Source of the DNA: Lytechinus variegatus
Taxonomy: Eukaryota > Echinodermata > Echinoidea > Temnopleuroida > Toxopneustidae
Direction of reading: 5' to 3'
Length of the DNA stretch: 64,000 bases
NCBI RefSeq assembly: GCF_018143015.1
Contig: NC_054741.1
Location: forward strand, 56,497,048 to 56,561,047
The first letter of the stretch is position 1; each line of letters opens with the position of its first letter. A model generated the notes under the pieces. The model was given only the letters and a program-made list of their open reading frames with translations. It was not told where the DNA came from and did not search any database. The position numbers were made by a program, and so were the translations under genes. Positions 43,930 through 56,691 of this stretch are shown here, piece by piece.

Positions 43930-45937
43930 AACAAGTCGCTTATCAAATGAAGATAGCCAAGGTAATTCCTTTATTTAAAAAAAGGTGATAAGTTGGATGT
44001 CGGTAATTACCGACCTATCTCTCTTTTGTCCACATTTTCTAAGATCCTTGAAATAATAGTATACGTTTGTCAATGCATAATATTTTATCTGATGTTCAAT
44101 TTGGGTTCCACGAAAAGCACAACACCACTCATGCCCTGCATGAATTTTGTCAACAAAGTGGTCAATGCTCTTGACAAATCTAGTCACCTTGTGGGTATTT
44201 TCCTGGACTACTCCAAGGCCTTCGATACCATCAATCATTAAATCATACTTAAAAAAATGTCTCACTATGGTGTGCGAGGGAAGGCATTGGAGTGGTTAAG
44301 GAGCTACTTATTCAACAGACAACAATACGTGTTTGTTTCAGATCACAACTCCAATTTGAAATATGTTAACTGTGGAGTCCCCCAGTGTAGCTTATTGGGC
44401 CCACTTCTTTTCACAATTTTTATAAATGATTTCTGTAGATCATCCAAAATATTATCCCTTGTCTTGTTTGCAGATGATCCGACCTTATTTTTTTTCTCAT
44501 CAGAATCCACAAATTTTAGTTGATGTTATCAATTCTGAACTTATTAATGATACTGAATGGATAAGAGCCAATCGATTATCTTTGAACTTTAAAAAAACAA
44601 AATACATGTTATTTAGTAACTCCACAGACAAGTTACCGATGAACATTATGTTTGATAATACCCCATTAGAAATGGTACCTTACACCAAATTTTTGGAATA
44701 ACAGTTGACAGTTAACTTTCTTTGAAAAGTCATATTTAAAATATATCCAAAATAATTTCACGAAATATAGGTATTATTAATAGGCTAAAATTTTGCATTC
44801 CTCCACATCATTAATCATGCTCTACTCATCCTTAATCTTGCCTTATTTAAACTACAGGATTCTTATTTGGGGCGATACCCATCAATATTTATTAGATAAA
44901 TTGTTGCTTTTGCAAAAGAAAGCACTTCGTATTATTTATAGTACATTCTTCCGTTCTCATACGGACCCACTTTTTTTCTCGAAAGTAAACTGTTGAAAGT
45001 AAAAGACCTGTATTTACTGCAGTTAGGGCACTTCATGTATAGTTATAATAATAATGCACTTCCCCATATTTTTGATGCCATGTTCCCTAAAAATCAATTT
45101 CATCATAACTACCCCAAGAGACATTCTGACGAACTTCACATTCCACTTTACAGAACTTTACTGGCCAAAAATACATTCCTATTCAACGGTCCTAAATTCT
45201 GGAACTCACTAGCTAATAACGTTAGAGACAGTGTCTCCTTTAATTCATTCAAACGTAACTTTAAACTTATCCTGCTTGATTCCTATAATTCTTCGCAACG
45301 GAACACTTCATTATCTTGATTATAATCCTTACATTTTTCACTTTCATTGTTTTATCTTTTTTTCATCTGATATAGTCCAGTTATATCATGTTTTATTATT
45401 TCACCAGATCAAGCTGGTTCGTGGTCAGCCCTTTCCCATTCATTCTTATATAGTTTTCCTCCTTTTTAAAAAATGGTTGTATTGTCTTGTACTGCCATGT
45501 CTCTTGTTTTGTCTTGTCTTCTATGTCTTGTCATCCCCTCTCTCTTTCTTTCTTTTTTTCCTTCTGTCTTGCGCAACATATCCTTTACAACGAAGACCTC
45601 TTTGTGTGAAAAGCTTTGCATTGGTTCAGTAATTATGTTTGCATCAATATGATTTCTTTTGTTCTCTTTTTCTTTCCTGTAGTACATACATGTACCTATA
45701 TAGGAATAAGTCGACTATACTTTCTTCATTTCCAAGGGGGATCTACACTTTTACAAGCTTTGCTTTTAGTGGACCCCCTCATTTCCATTTATGCTCTATA
45801 TGATACTGTTTTTGTTGCTGTTTGTTTTACGAAGTAAGAATGCCCTCTGTAAAATTGTACTTGATTTGTATTACTTTATATTACTTTGTATTATGTTTTG
45901 AATGGAAATGAAATAAAATAATTGAATTGAATTGAAT
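43930..45937 (+). pseudogene. Dead LINE copy, RT domain to 3' tail
   Basis: Relative of the LINE at 19923. It keeps the RT from the AKVIPLF motif onward, but the endonuclease and the start of the RT are missing (5' truncation). It is broken by an in-frame stop at about 44239 and frameshifts near 44490-44510 and 44695, and catalytic motifs have changed (GVPQC for GVPQG, FADDP for FADDS). The 3' UTR hairpin and a TTGAA repeat tail (45918-45937) remain. It landed in the GCGAGCGCG array. Confidence 0.9.
45736..45778 (+). other. 3'-UTR stem-loop of the dead LINE
   Basis: GGGGGATCTAC against GTGGACCCCC with a bulged A, and an inner AAGC-TTT-GCTT hairpin. Same layout as 23293-23336, with a U-A to C-G exchange in the stem. 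Confidence 0.6.
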
Positions 45938-46196
45938 ATCAAATATGCGCGCGTGTTTCAGATTTAGACCTAGAATCTGGACATTCTGAATGCATTTTAT
46001 TATGAAAATTAATATGGCGAAGGCGAAGCGCGAGCTTAAAATATATTTGATATTCCGATCTGAAAAAGGGTCACTTTAAGTTCTATATTTCAAGCACTTT
46101 GTAGGCAAATTATGAGGTTGGTATGGATTTATATTTTGAAAAAAGAGCTGATACTTTTAACTATAATTGCTTTGAGTTTTGACATAGGGCCGGGAC

Positions 46197-47278
46197 GCGC
46201 GTTTCCGTTTTACACCCTGGCGAAGGCATTTTCCGGAAAAGTAGCCAAAAAGCGACTAGTGAAGAGTCTACGTCTACGTTTGTTTACATTATCAGCTGGG
46301 CGCGCGATCCAAAGTCACTGATCTCTCCCTTGTCCAAAGTCCGCACCGAAGTTATCTGCAGAACATGCCGTACTTGCAAATTGCAGCTTTCCAGGTTCAA
46401 TCCGAATGTTTGCCTTGATCATTTGCCTTGCCGATTTGCTGATGTCTGTCTTTCTCTCTATCTGTCTATATAGCTATCTCTCAATTCTATCTCTATCTAT
46501 CTATGTAACTGCAGTATCTATCTACCTAATAATCTTCTCTGTCTCTCTCATTCTTTATCTAACATCTATCTATCTCAAATTCTCTATCTCTCTCTATCTA
46601 TCCATCTGTCTGTCTTTCTCTATTTCTCTCTATCTATTTATCTAGCTATTTTTTAACTATCTATCTGTTAATTTGTTAATAATCTTCTCTGTCTCTCTCA
46701 TTCTTTATCTATTTAATATCTATCTCTCTCTCTATCATCCTATCTATCTATCCATCTGTCTGTCTTTCTCTCATTCTCTCTATCTATCTATTTATCTATC
46801 TATTTTTTTAACCAGAGTATCTATCTATCTGTTAATTTGTTAATATTCTTTGTCTCTCTCCCTCTTTATCTATCTAACATCTATCTATCTCTCATCTATC
46901 TATCTCTCAAATCCTCTATCTATCCATCTGTCTGTCTTTCTCTATTTCTCTCTATCTATATATCTATCTATCTATCTGTTAATTTGTCTATCTTCTCTGT
47001 CTCTCTCATATATCTTTCTATCTATCTAACATCTATCTATCTGTCTCTCAAATTCTCTATCTCTCTCCTCTAGCATCTGTCTGTCTTTTTTCTCTCTTTC
47101 TCTTTGTCCGTCCATATTTCTATCTATAACATTTCTCTCTCTCTCTCTCCCATGCGGTGGTGGACTCGCCTGTGTCGCACGCTGCATGCAACCAGCGACG
47201 TGTGTAGACTCTTCACTAGTCGCTTTTTGGCTACTTTTCCGGAAAATGCCTTCGCCAGGGTGTAAAACGGAAACGCGC
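46197..47278. mobile_element. GATA-repeat-carrying TIR transposon B (inverted relative to A)
   Basis: Same long TIRs as 28148-30836 (GCGCGTTTCCGTTTTACACC). The unique sequence next to each TIR is swapped left to right, so the orientation is reversed. The interior is mostly TCTA/CTGT repeats. Flanks GGCCGGGAC and GTCCAGGAC match at 7 of 9 positions. The shorter form lacks the ~165-bp part of A between two GTCCACCA repeats. Confidence 0.88.
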
Positions 47279-47716
47279 GTCCAGGACATTCTAAGGACAA
47301 TTTGTCATCATATGAAAATTAAGAATATCTTCCTCTTCCTCTTGCTAAGCACGAGATGAAACTTGTCGATATTCCATTCTGAAAAAAGGACGACTTAATT
47401 ATTGAATTCATATCTTATTGATTAATTTGATAAGCCTATGAGAGCGCCAAATCTGTTAATATTATGGCCTGAAAATTGGACATTTTATTTTTAAGCACTT
47501 TTTAAAACTATTGATAGGATATATGATTTGATATATTTTTAACAATTAATGCTAACGCAAATCTCGAGCCGAATTGTTTTTATAAATGTCATGAAATGGG
47601 TATTTAGATTTATTAAATAATTAATATTGAGATATACACTGGCGTAAATCCCGGGGGATGGGGGATATATCCCCCCCCCACTTTTCGAGGAGGGAGGATG
47701 GCCTGTACAAACATCC

Positions 47717-50700
47717 GGTTACACTTCGTATTTCCGAAGCTTCGTAATTCCGAAGGTTCTTTATTCCGAAGGTTCGTAATTCCGAAACACGTAAATTGCC
47801 TATACCTCGATGTTCGTTAATCCGAAAACGAAAAAGGGTTCGTTAATCCGAACATTTGTGGCGTAATTCCGACGATTCGTTATTCCGAAGGTTCGATAAT
47901 CCGAAAACGAAATAAGGTTCGTTGTTCCGAAGGTTCGTTAATCCGAAAACGAAATAAGGTTCGTTGTTCCGAAGGTTCGTTAATCCGAAAACGAAAAAAG
48001 GTTCGTTATTCCGAAGGTTCGTTGATCCGAAAACGAAATAAGGTTCGTTTTTCCGAAGGTTCGTTAATCCGAAAACGAAATAAGGTTCGTTAATCCGAAA
48101 ACAAAATAAGGTTCGTTTTTCCGAAGGTTCGTTAATCCGAAAACGAAATAAGGTTCGTTAATCCGAAAACAAAATAAGGTTCGTTAATCCGAAAACAAAA
48201 TAAGGTTCGTTAATCCGAAAAATGAAAACCGGGAAAGCAGAGGCAAGGGGAGGGGGGCGGGGGACACTGTTGCCGTTCAATTATCATATGAGGATGGGAA
48301 GGCAAGGGCGGCCGAACGAATTTTCGTTGGGGGTAAAGCCAAAAAATGAAACTCATACGTCAAAATTGGGACTGTGGTGATATTTTCACCTTAAGATTAT
48401 CATCTGCTTGAAGTCATTGTCTGTCTGATAGTGATTAAGTAGAGAATAACTTTTTTGAAGTGACTTCTTATTATGGCAAAATGTATATTTAGGCTTTATT
48501 TTTCGGGAGAGAGTATAATGAGCGAGCGGCTTGGTAAAACAAATTCAAAGGTGAAGTTGTATAACGTTTTTTGTGGTCAGTTATTCTTAAAATGGCATTA
48601 TTGCGAGGTGTTGCGAGCGTGAATCACAAGCTAAACTTTAGGTTATTTCAATAAAAAATGAAAATTAGTTTTTAAAAATCCGAGCAGATTTCTGCTGTCA
48701 TTAAAAAGATGTGCATCTAACTAAAGAATTAACACGAGCGCAAAACGCGAGCTTAAACATACTGACCAGAAAAGGAACCTGTTAAAGAAAGCATTTAGTG
48801 ACCTCTTTAGGATGCATATTTCACCAATCGAATGAGAGTGCGAAGCGCAAGCTGAAATTTATCAATATTCCAGCCTGAAAACTTAACTTAACTTGTATAC
48901 TTTAAAAAGAGTATTTTATTTCGAAAAAACATGAAAAACGGCATATTTATTTTTGAAAAAGGAACTTTCCCATTTTGGAAAATATTAATTCCCCTGTTTT
49001 TTATTCCATTTTTGATGCCCCCTGCCTCCCTCCCGGCGGATCCAACTTTCGTCAAATAGAGGGGGGGGGGGAATTTTTTTTTAGCCATATTTTCCTTGAT
49101 CGGCAGTTTAAAGTTGATTTTTGTTTGTTTCTTTGAAAGGGTAGTCCTAACAGTCAATAATTAGCTTTATCCTTATAAAATAAAGTAAATATGTAATTAC
49201 ATGATAAACCCTTTTAAATAATGCGAGCGCGAGCTATATTTTTGTTAATATGATGTTTGTGATCTTCAAAGCGAGATGCCTATGTAACTAAATTTAGATA
49301 ATAACTGCTAGTAAGAAGCCCGAACAGAATTTTTAAATATATAAGCTCTGATCTGATCTAAAGGGGACATTTTAAGAACTTTTTGCAGTTAGCCATGAAG
49401 ACGATCGTGTTTTAGCCAATGGCGGCGGAACGTATTTTTTTTTTTTGGGGGGGGGCAAAGTAAAAAAAAAAATAGGGGCCAATAGGGGCAATTTGGTGCA
49501 AACGGATATTTTCACCATTAGATTATCATCTGTGTAAAGAGGTTGTGTGTTTTTGTAGTAACTAAATTGAGCACAATTTTTTAAGTGATCACTAAACATG
49601 CTAAATTTATATATTTACGTTTCATTTCTGCGAGCGTAGAGAGCAAGCGGTTTGGGGAAAAAGTCAAATCTGAAGATGTAAAATTCACCTTTTTGGTCAA
49701 TACTGTGAAAAGGGCATCCTTGTGAGATGTTGCGAGCAAATCACGTGCTCAAACTTTTGGAAATTTCATGTGGGCCTAGAATGATGATATTGATAAAGAT
49801 ATCATTTACCCAGGGAAGCCACTTCAGTTCTGAAAACTATTCTCCCAGCTATTATTATTTTTTTTACAAGAATGCTATAGAATGTCCAGTTTTCAGGTTG
49901 GAAAATCGGAAAAATTTTGCTCACGTTTCTCGCTCGCATCAAGTATTGTTTATTGAGGAACTCATTCTATTCCTGGTTACAAAAAATAAGTATGAAATGT
50001 CCAGTTTTCAGGTTGGAATATCACAAATTTTAAGCTTGCGGTTCGCGCTCTCATTATTTAGTTCGTGAGATATATATTCTATTCATGAGTCACTAAATGC
50101 AGTCCTTAAAAGATTACTTTCTGAAGCTTGTTGCATAAAACTTTTTACCTGAGAAAACTCCGGTAAAAACTGAAAACTAAGGTTAGTCTGATTTCCGCCA
50201 ATTACTTTAGCACAGGGCAAAAACTCCTGTAAAAACAACCTGAGTTTTCTCAGGTAAAAAGTTTCATGCAACGGGCCCCAGGTCAGTATATAAACAAATT
50301 ACAACTCGCCCTCGCATTAATTCTTTAGAAAGATACACATCTTTCTCACGATTACAAAAAATGCTCCGAATGCTCACTTCACGTCTTGTTACATGAAATG
50401 TCTACTAGTTTCAGCTTGCGATTCGCGCTTTCAACATCTCACAAGGATCATTATTAGTATTATTTTTATTTTTATTACCAGCAGAAGCTGTTATTAGAAA
50501 TGACATCCCCTCCAATACAAATCCTATTATCTAGAGGTTGCTCGCACGCTTCCAACACACTTGATCCCTGGATCTTTAATTAAACCATTTGCTTATAGGC
50601 AGCAATTGCTCAGATAAAATCGAAATTAGCCTATGCTTGATCAGGGCGCAATTCTTAATGAAATACATGCTTTGGCCCCAACACACATCATCGATCGTTA

Positions 50701-51097
50701 TTACTATCATTGCATAATATCGTGTAATCTTGTAATGACAACATCGTTTTTGTTACCAAATGAATTATTTTCATTTTCGGAAATACGAACCTTATTTAAT
50801 TTTCGGATTAACGAACCTTATTTCGTTTTCGGATTAACGAACCTTATTTCGTTTTCGGATTAACGAACCTTCGGAATTACGAACCTTATTTTGTTTTCGG
50901 ATTAACGAACCTTCGGAATTACGAACCTTATTTCGTTTTCGGATTAACGAACCTTCGGAATTACGAACCTTATTTCGTTTCGGATTGACGAACCTTCGGA
51001 ATTACGAACCTTCGGAATTACGAACCTTCGGAAATACGAACCTTCGGAATAACCGAACCTTCGGAATTACGAAGCTTCGGAATTACGAATGTATGCG
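47717..51097. mobile_element. Foldback transposon, copy 2 (inverted)
   Basis: 3381 bp; starts GGTTACACTTCG and ends CGAATGTATGCG, the reverse of copy 1 at 2119. A perfect 9-bp duplication CAAACATCC flanks it (47708-47716 and 51098-51106). Same outer arrays, the same GTTGCAT MITE and the same inner repeats as copy 1. Confidence 0.93.
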
Positions 51098-51445
51098 CAA
51101 ACATCCTCCCACTTTTTACGAAAGAAATGAAAGAAAAATCACAAGAGATAATTGTTTTATTGGTGAAAATTTTTCCTGAAATACCGCTTAACAAATAAAA
51201 ACAGTATTATTGAATCATAAAATGCAAGTAAAGAGCCAGTTCACCATTCCAAACGAATTACTTTTGTCCTTATTATAACATTGAAGGGAAACCCTCGTTT
51301 CTTCCAATTCATAAATGTTGGGGTCATTGGGAAGGGATTAAGATGGAATGTCAAAATTATTTTAATGTGATCTCTAATATAACCATTAAACCATCATGGG
51401 GCAAAAAAGATAATAATATTGGAGGGGTATTTGCCATATGGAATA

Positions 51446-52580
51446 CAGTGGCGTAACTACAGAGGGCATGGGGGCACGACCCCCCCAAAAAAAAACCAAC
51501 GGGGAAAAGGAGAAAAGAGGGAGAAAGGAAGAGAAACGTAATGGGAAAGAAGAAAATATTATTCATTATAATGTTATATTATAATTATGGTATGTTACAT
51601 TGCATAAGAAACATTTTTATCATACATGTAACTTTATGAAACATAATTTGCCCAGGGCCTACGTCCTCATTGTTCCTGGTGCTCGCATTGTCTGTTTAAC
51701 GAGATATGTAATCCTGTTGTACTAAAACATCCCTTTTTCAAGTCAATATAAACCAAATATATTTCCTAGCACTTGAATTATCATTGTTTTATATAGTGAC
51801 TTATGTTTCTTTTTCATGACTGAAAAAGTGATTACCCCATGTTAAGGTCTTCGTATATATGAAACATTTCCTGTCCGTGATTACATTCGCATTAATGGAT
51901 TGGTGAGATATGTCCTGCTCTTCATGAATTCCTAAAAACAGTCCTTAAAATGTCCCTTCTTCTGATCTAAATATCAACAATTTTAAGCTCGCTCTTCGCG
52001 CTCGCGGTGGTTAATGAAATACGTATGGTCCTAGTTAATTCCTACACAGAAACCCCACTTCAGGTCTGAATTATCTGAATTTTCAGCTCGCGCTATATGA
52101 CTAGTGAGACGCGTATGATAATCATGATTGTAATGACTACAAAAAGTGTTTCATGTGTTCAGATGTAATTCTAATAAAATCAGCAAGCGCTTGGCACTCG
52201 CATCAGATGACTATGGTGAGATATGCATACTCTTAATGGATTCCTGAAATACATTCCTTAAAATCTCGCTGTTTGGGGTCAAAATATAAGAAAACTTCAG
52301 CTCGCGCTTCGCGCTCGCATTGTTTAGCGAGACAGGTACCTATCATGATTACACAAATTTGATTATAATGTCCCTTTTTAGGTGTGAATATAAAAAAATT
52401 CAGCTCTCGCTTTGCGCTCGGATTATTTGATCAGTGAGATACATATCCATTTAATGACATTGTTATTTAATAAAATGTCTCTATTGGGTCAGTATAACTG
52501 GCAACTGAGCGCGCTCACTCAGTGATTCAAAAATTTTGCTGGTGCCCCCCTCCAATGCCGTGACCCACGGTACGCTACTG
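51446..52580. mobile_element. Element with CAGTGGCGTA ends, nested
   Basis: The left end is CAGTGGCGTAACTACAG and the right end, inverted, is CAGTAGCGTACCGTGGGTC. G/C runs lie just inside the ends. The interior holds GCGAGCGCG-type repeats, mostly inverted (GCTCGCGCTTCGCGCTCGCA near 52300). No target duplication was found. Confidence 0.6.
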
Positions 52581-52689
52581 TTGACATTTAAATGACAATT
52601 CTCCTTGCATATCTAAAAAGATGATTGAAAAAAAATGCCAAAATATTTCAGTCATCCCCCCATCAACACGGATTTACGCCAGTGGAGAT

Positions 52690-53570
52690 ATACATAACAC
52701 CAATTAAAATGCAAGCGTGCAGCGATTTCTTATACCATTTAACAATCAGACCTGAATAGGGATATTTTGAGAACTTTATAGAATACACGAAAATAATTGG
52801 TACCTGACAAATCAAAATTTCCGAGCGCGCAGCGCGAGCATAATATATTAATATTCAGACCAGAAAACTGACATTTTACAAAGCACTTTTTAAAAATCAA
52901 TTTGTAAATCAAACATAATAATGAAAGTTCGATTTCTGAGCTGATTTATGTTTTGTATATTGACTTCAAAACTCGATGTTTTAAGCTCCATATTGTGCAA
53001 GATATGTAAATCACCTAAAGGCAATGCGAGAACGAAGTGCGAGCGATTCCCCCCCCCCCAAGTTTCCCCCTCATCTTATTTCTTTCACTCGTCTTCCTCC
53101 CCTTATTTTTCCTCTTCTTTTTTCTCCTCTCTTTTCCTTTCTTTTCTTCAACTTTCTTTCTTTCCCCTAAAAAAAAATATCCGGCAATAAAGGGGGGGGG
53201 GGGGGGGTCCTGGATGCGCCTTTGCGGTGCCACTGACAGACCATAATAAAAAACAACATTGGAGCGTGTTGCCGATTTAACTCATTTATTTGACCGTCTG
53301 TGCCGCTGAAAACTGCCTCCTTTTCATCATATTCCCCCTCTATTTTGTTTTGTTTTGTTTCTGTATTGCTTGTTGGTCTTTACTTGTTTGTTAGATTTAC
53401 TCATGTATATTATATTTGTCTATATGTTTTTGATCAAGTCAAAATAATATTGAAACAGTTATATTAGTATTATGCTACTCGAAAAATAATTATATTGTAT
53501 TTTATGTTGAATGAATTCAGTAAAACAACTTAAAACAAAACAAAATTCCAAATAATTCTATTGAATTCCA
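52690..53570. repeat. End of the GCGAGCGCG array, then low-complexity and AT-rich DNA
   Basis: Core copies near 52712, 52822 and 53025. A C10 run (53048) and a pyrimidine tract lead to a G13 run (53192) and TCCTGGATGCGCC, which looks like the end of an hAT-type MITE. From 53231 to 53570 nothing was recognised. Confidence 0.55.
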
Positions 53571-54350
53571 AGGTAGTTTATTATGATTTTACATAATAAT
53601 CAATAAATATTTACATGCTATTAACACATGCATTATGCTTAACTTTGATTTAATTATCTGTTCAGCAATTTCTATCCTTTCATTTTCGGAAAAGCGAACC
53701 TCATTTCATTTCGGACAAAAGAACCTTCGGAAAAACGAACCTTATTTCATTTTCGGACTAACGAACCATCGGATTAATGAATGTAACCCGATCAAGTCTA
53801 TGAAACTTAAGATCAATGTATAAGTTTGCAAAGAAGTATACATGTAAAAGTAAAGAAAACACCACTCGGCATGATACTAGTGAGTAAGAGGGGGGGGGGG
53901 GTAGCAACTATATCCAGCTATCTGCAGCATATACATGTAGAGACAATTTGATATGCGCCATTACAAGGATAGTATGTTGTTATCATTATTGCTGTGTTAT
54001 AATAAATATTGATAAAATCAAAGGTCTTTTGGAATTCTCATAAGAATAGACTGTCTTATTCCGAAGGTTCATTATTCCAAAGGTTCGTAGTTCCGAAGGT
54101 TCGTTTGGCCGAAGGTTCGTTATTCCGAAAACGAAGTAGGTTCGTGAGTGCGAAAACGAAATAAGGTTCATTAATCCGAAGGTTCGTTAGTCCAAAAATG
54201 AAATAAGGTTCTTAGTCCGAAAATGAAATAACTGAGGTTCGTATTTCCGAAAATGAAAGGATAGATATTACTGAACAGATAATTAAATCAAAGTTAATGC
54301 ATGTAAATATTTACTAAGTATTATGTAAAATCATAATAAACTAGTTACGT
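53570..54350. repeat. Large imperfect palindrome with foldback-element repeats
   Basis: The left arm (TTTATTATGATTTTACATAA at ~53577, then GATTTAATTATCTGTTCAG) is mirrored at the right (GAACAGATAATTAAATC at ~54274, then TTATGTAAAATCATAATAAA). Each arm contains the 16/26-bp units of the foldback family (53688-53780 and 54058-54255). The centre (~53785-54050) is unrelated. Possibly two foldback ends facing each other. Confidence 0.65.
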
Positions 54351-55188
54351 ATGTAAAAAAAGAACATGTAGAATTAAAATATATTCGCCGTTTTTTCTAG
54401 ATACGCCGCTGTCTCTCCGCATTTTCATCTTGGAAATTACTAACATTTCTCATTTTGACAAAGAATACTCTTAAATAGCATTTTTAGTCCAAAGTGAATT
54501 AGGATTCCATAATTATGATACATTTCTGATCTAGGAGACATTCCGTCGGCTATAAATGACTAAGACTTTCATCGATGTGAATGGAGATAAAATATAAAAA
54601 TTTACCCAAAATCTTTATTTGAGCAAAATTATTTAATTCTCCCACCTTTGCATCATGATCCGTTAGTTACAGATATATTAAATTTGATAACGTTTAATGC
54701 AGGGGCGGATCCAGCTTCCGCCAATAAGGGGGGGGGGGCAATATGTCGTATCGTGTACAATTAATAAAAAGTTGTGAGCGAGCGAAGCAAGCGAGCAAAA
54801 GTTGTAACATATTTATACAAAAATCCAAGTTCGTGATAGATTTTTACATAATATTTGGAAAATAATATTATATCTCACCCTTATCTTTTTTCTTTTCTAT
54901 TTATTTTCTTGGTTGTGAAAATATTTTTTTCTTATAAACAACATAAATTTGTAATAATCTCACAAGCCCTATTTGAATAGTGTGAGCGCAAAGTGCGAGC
55001 TAAAAAAAAGAAACCTTCGGAATAACGAATGTAACCCGATAAAATATGTCGCCATCTTGTCAAGTCCATGAAACTTAAAATCAATGTATAAGTTTGCAAA
55101 GAAGTATACATTTAAAAGTAAATAAAACACAACTCGGCATGATACCAGTGCCGAGAATGAGGGGGTGGCTGCCCGGGGTATCTGTATG
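54351..55188. other. Repeat fragments, no gene
   Basis: AT-rich DNA with an hAT-MITE end (CAGGGGCGGATCCAGC, ~54702), GCGAGCGAAGCAAGCGAGC (~54777), another array core (~54983) and a foldback end (ACCTTCGGAATAACGAATGT, ~55012). The ~110 bases from 55068 repeat 53805-53885 in direct orientation. Confidence 0.55.
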
Positions 55189-56691
55189 CAGGGTGACGAG
55201 ACGTCCCGTATTTCCCGGATTGTCCCGTATTTTGCTCCTTTGTCCCGGCGTCCCGACAAACCCTCCCCGGGACGCCTAATTGTCCCGTATTTCAGAATAT
55301 TGAAAAAAGTACATTCAAAAGTGACAAATTTTCATTTAATTATAAATAACCAACAGATGACAAAGCAGAGACAACAATTAAATTGATAACTGTAAACTTT
55401 TGCAAGTAATGCGGTGTTTTTCTTGCTTGTGTAACCCAATACATTGCAAACGAACTGGTATCCTGCCTATGTGTGTGTGGCAGGCTACTAGCTAGGCATG
55501 TATGATCGGAGCAAATTCACAATGGTGCAAACAATCTCACATGATAAACAGTTTTTCCACCAAAAAAATCACAAAGTCGGCAGGAAATTCTTATAATTAT
55601 TCTCAGATTAATGATTTGGAGATGTAATCGGTGCAAGAAGTTATTGACTTTTCATAGATCTATTTTTCAGCTTTCGTTTTGAGTCTTGGTGTGTACGATG
55701 CCGCGATGTTTCATCTATTTTTTAAGTTTGACAATATGTTTCACTTTGAAATTTTATTCATTTCTAAAACATTTTACTTTTTGAATCTTTTAAAATACAT
55801 TAAGAAAAACACCAAATAACATTATGATTTTTATTAGATGATTATTTTTTTTGTTTACTTGAAGTTTGAACTTTTTTCCTTTTTCTTTCTTTTCTACCTT
55901 ATCCTTCCTGCATGCCCCTTTTCGTTCCATCTATCTTTATTTCCTATCTTTCTTTCCTGACCATTTTTTTCTCTCTCTGTTCATTTTTCTTTCTTTACTT
56001 CTTTCTCTTACTTGCCTTCTTAATCAAATTTCCCTTTTTTATTTCATTCTTTCTTTCCTTAAATTACCTTGACTTCTTTCTTCCTCTCCTGTTTCTTTTT
56101 TGTTCTTTCTCTCCTTCCCTTATTTTCTCTTTTTACGTTCTCTCCTCCCTTCATTCTTCCTCCCTCTTTTTCTTCCTTTCTTTATTTTATTTTTTCCTTG
56201 TATTCTTTTCCATTTTTCTTTCTTTCCCTTCCTTCCTCCCTTCCTTCCTCCTTCCCTTCCCGTTTTCTTTCTTTCTTTAAAAGAATAAAGGAAACATATT
56301 TCTTTCCTTCATTCTTTCTTTCCTCCTCATTTTTGTTACCTTTTCCCTTTAATTCTCTCCTTTATTTTGTCTTTCATAAATTTATTCATCTTCCCTTCCT
56401 TTCCTTTTCTTTCTTTGTTTCTATATTCATTTCAAAGAATGACGGAAGCCCTTTTTTCTCTTTTATGCTTTCTTTACTCCTTCTTCTCTTCTAACTTTCT
56501 GTTACTTTATATTTTCCTTAATTTTCTTTCCTTCTCAATTCATCTCTTTTCTTTCTCTCCTTCATTCTTTCGTTCACCTTCCCTTCCAATTCTTTATATT
56601 TTTCACAAGTCTAACACTGCGCGTGGGCTTCTTTGTTGATGTTTATTTGTCAATTGTCCCGTATTTCATTTTGTAAAATCTGGTCACCCTG
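55189..56691. mobile_element. hAT-like element carrying a long polypyrimidine tract
   Basis: The ends are CAGGGTGACGAGACGTCCCG and, inverted, CAGGGTGACCAGATTTTAC, with further GTCCCGTATTTC motifs just inside both ends. Flanks TCTGTATG (55181-55188) and GCTGTATG (56692-56699) match at 7 of 8. The interior from about 55870 to 56620 is a ~750-bp C/T-rich tract on the plus strand. ORFs there are low-complexity artefacts. Confidence 0.82.

Larger units (their letters stand above)
47637..52684. mobile_element. hAT-like element hosting nested insertions
   Basis: The ends are CACTGGCGTAAATCC and GGATTTACGCCAGTG. A perfect 8-bp duplication GAGATATA flanks it (47629-47636 and 52685-52692). Without the foldback (47717-51097) and the CAGTGGCGTA element (51446-52580), only ~0.5 kb of the host element is left. 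No transposase. Confidence 0.85.

Noticed and set aside
42890..53045. CRISPR-like regular array
   Set aside because: The genome is eukaryotic, the spacers are related to each other and the spacing is irregular.
55866..56639. Overlapping F/S/L-rich ORFs on the plus strand
   Set aside because: Products of the polypyrimidine tract in the hAT-like element; low complexity in every frame.
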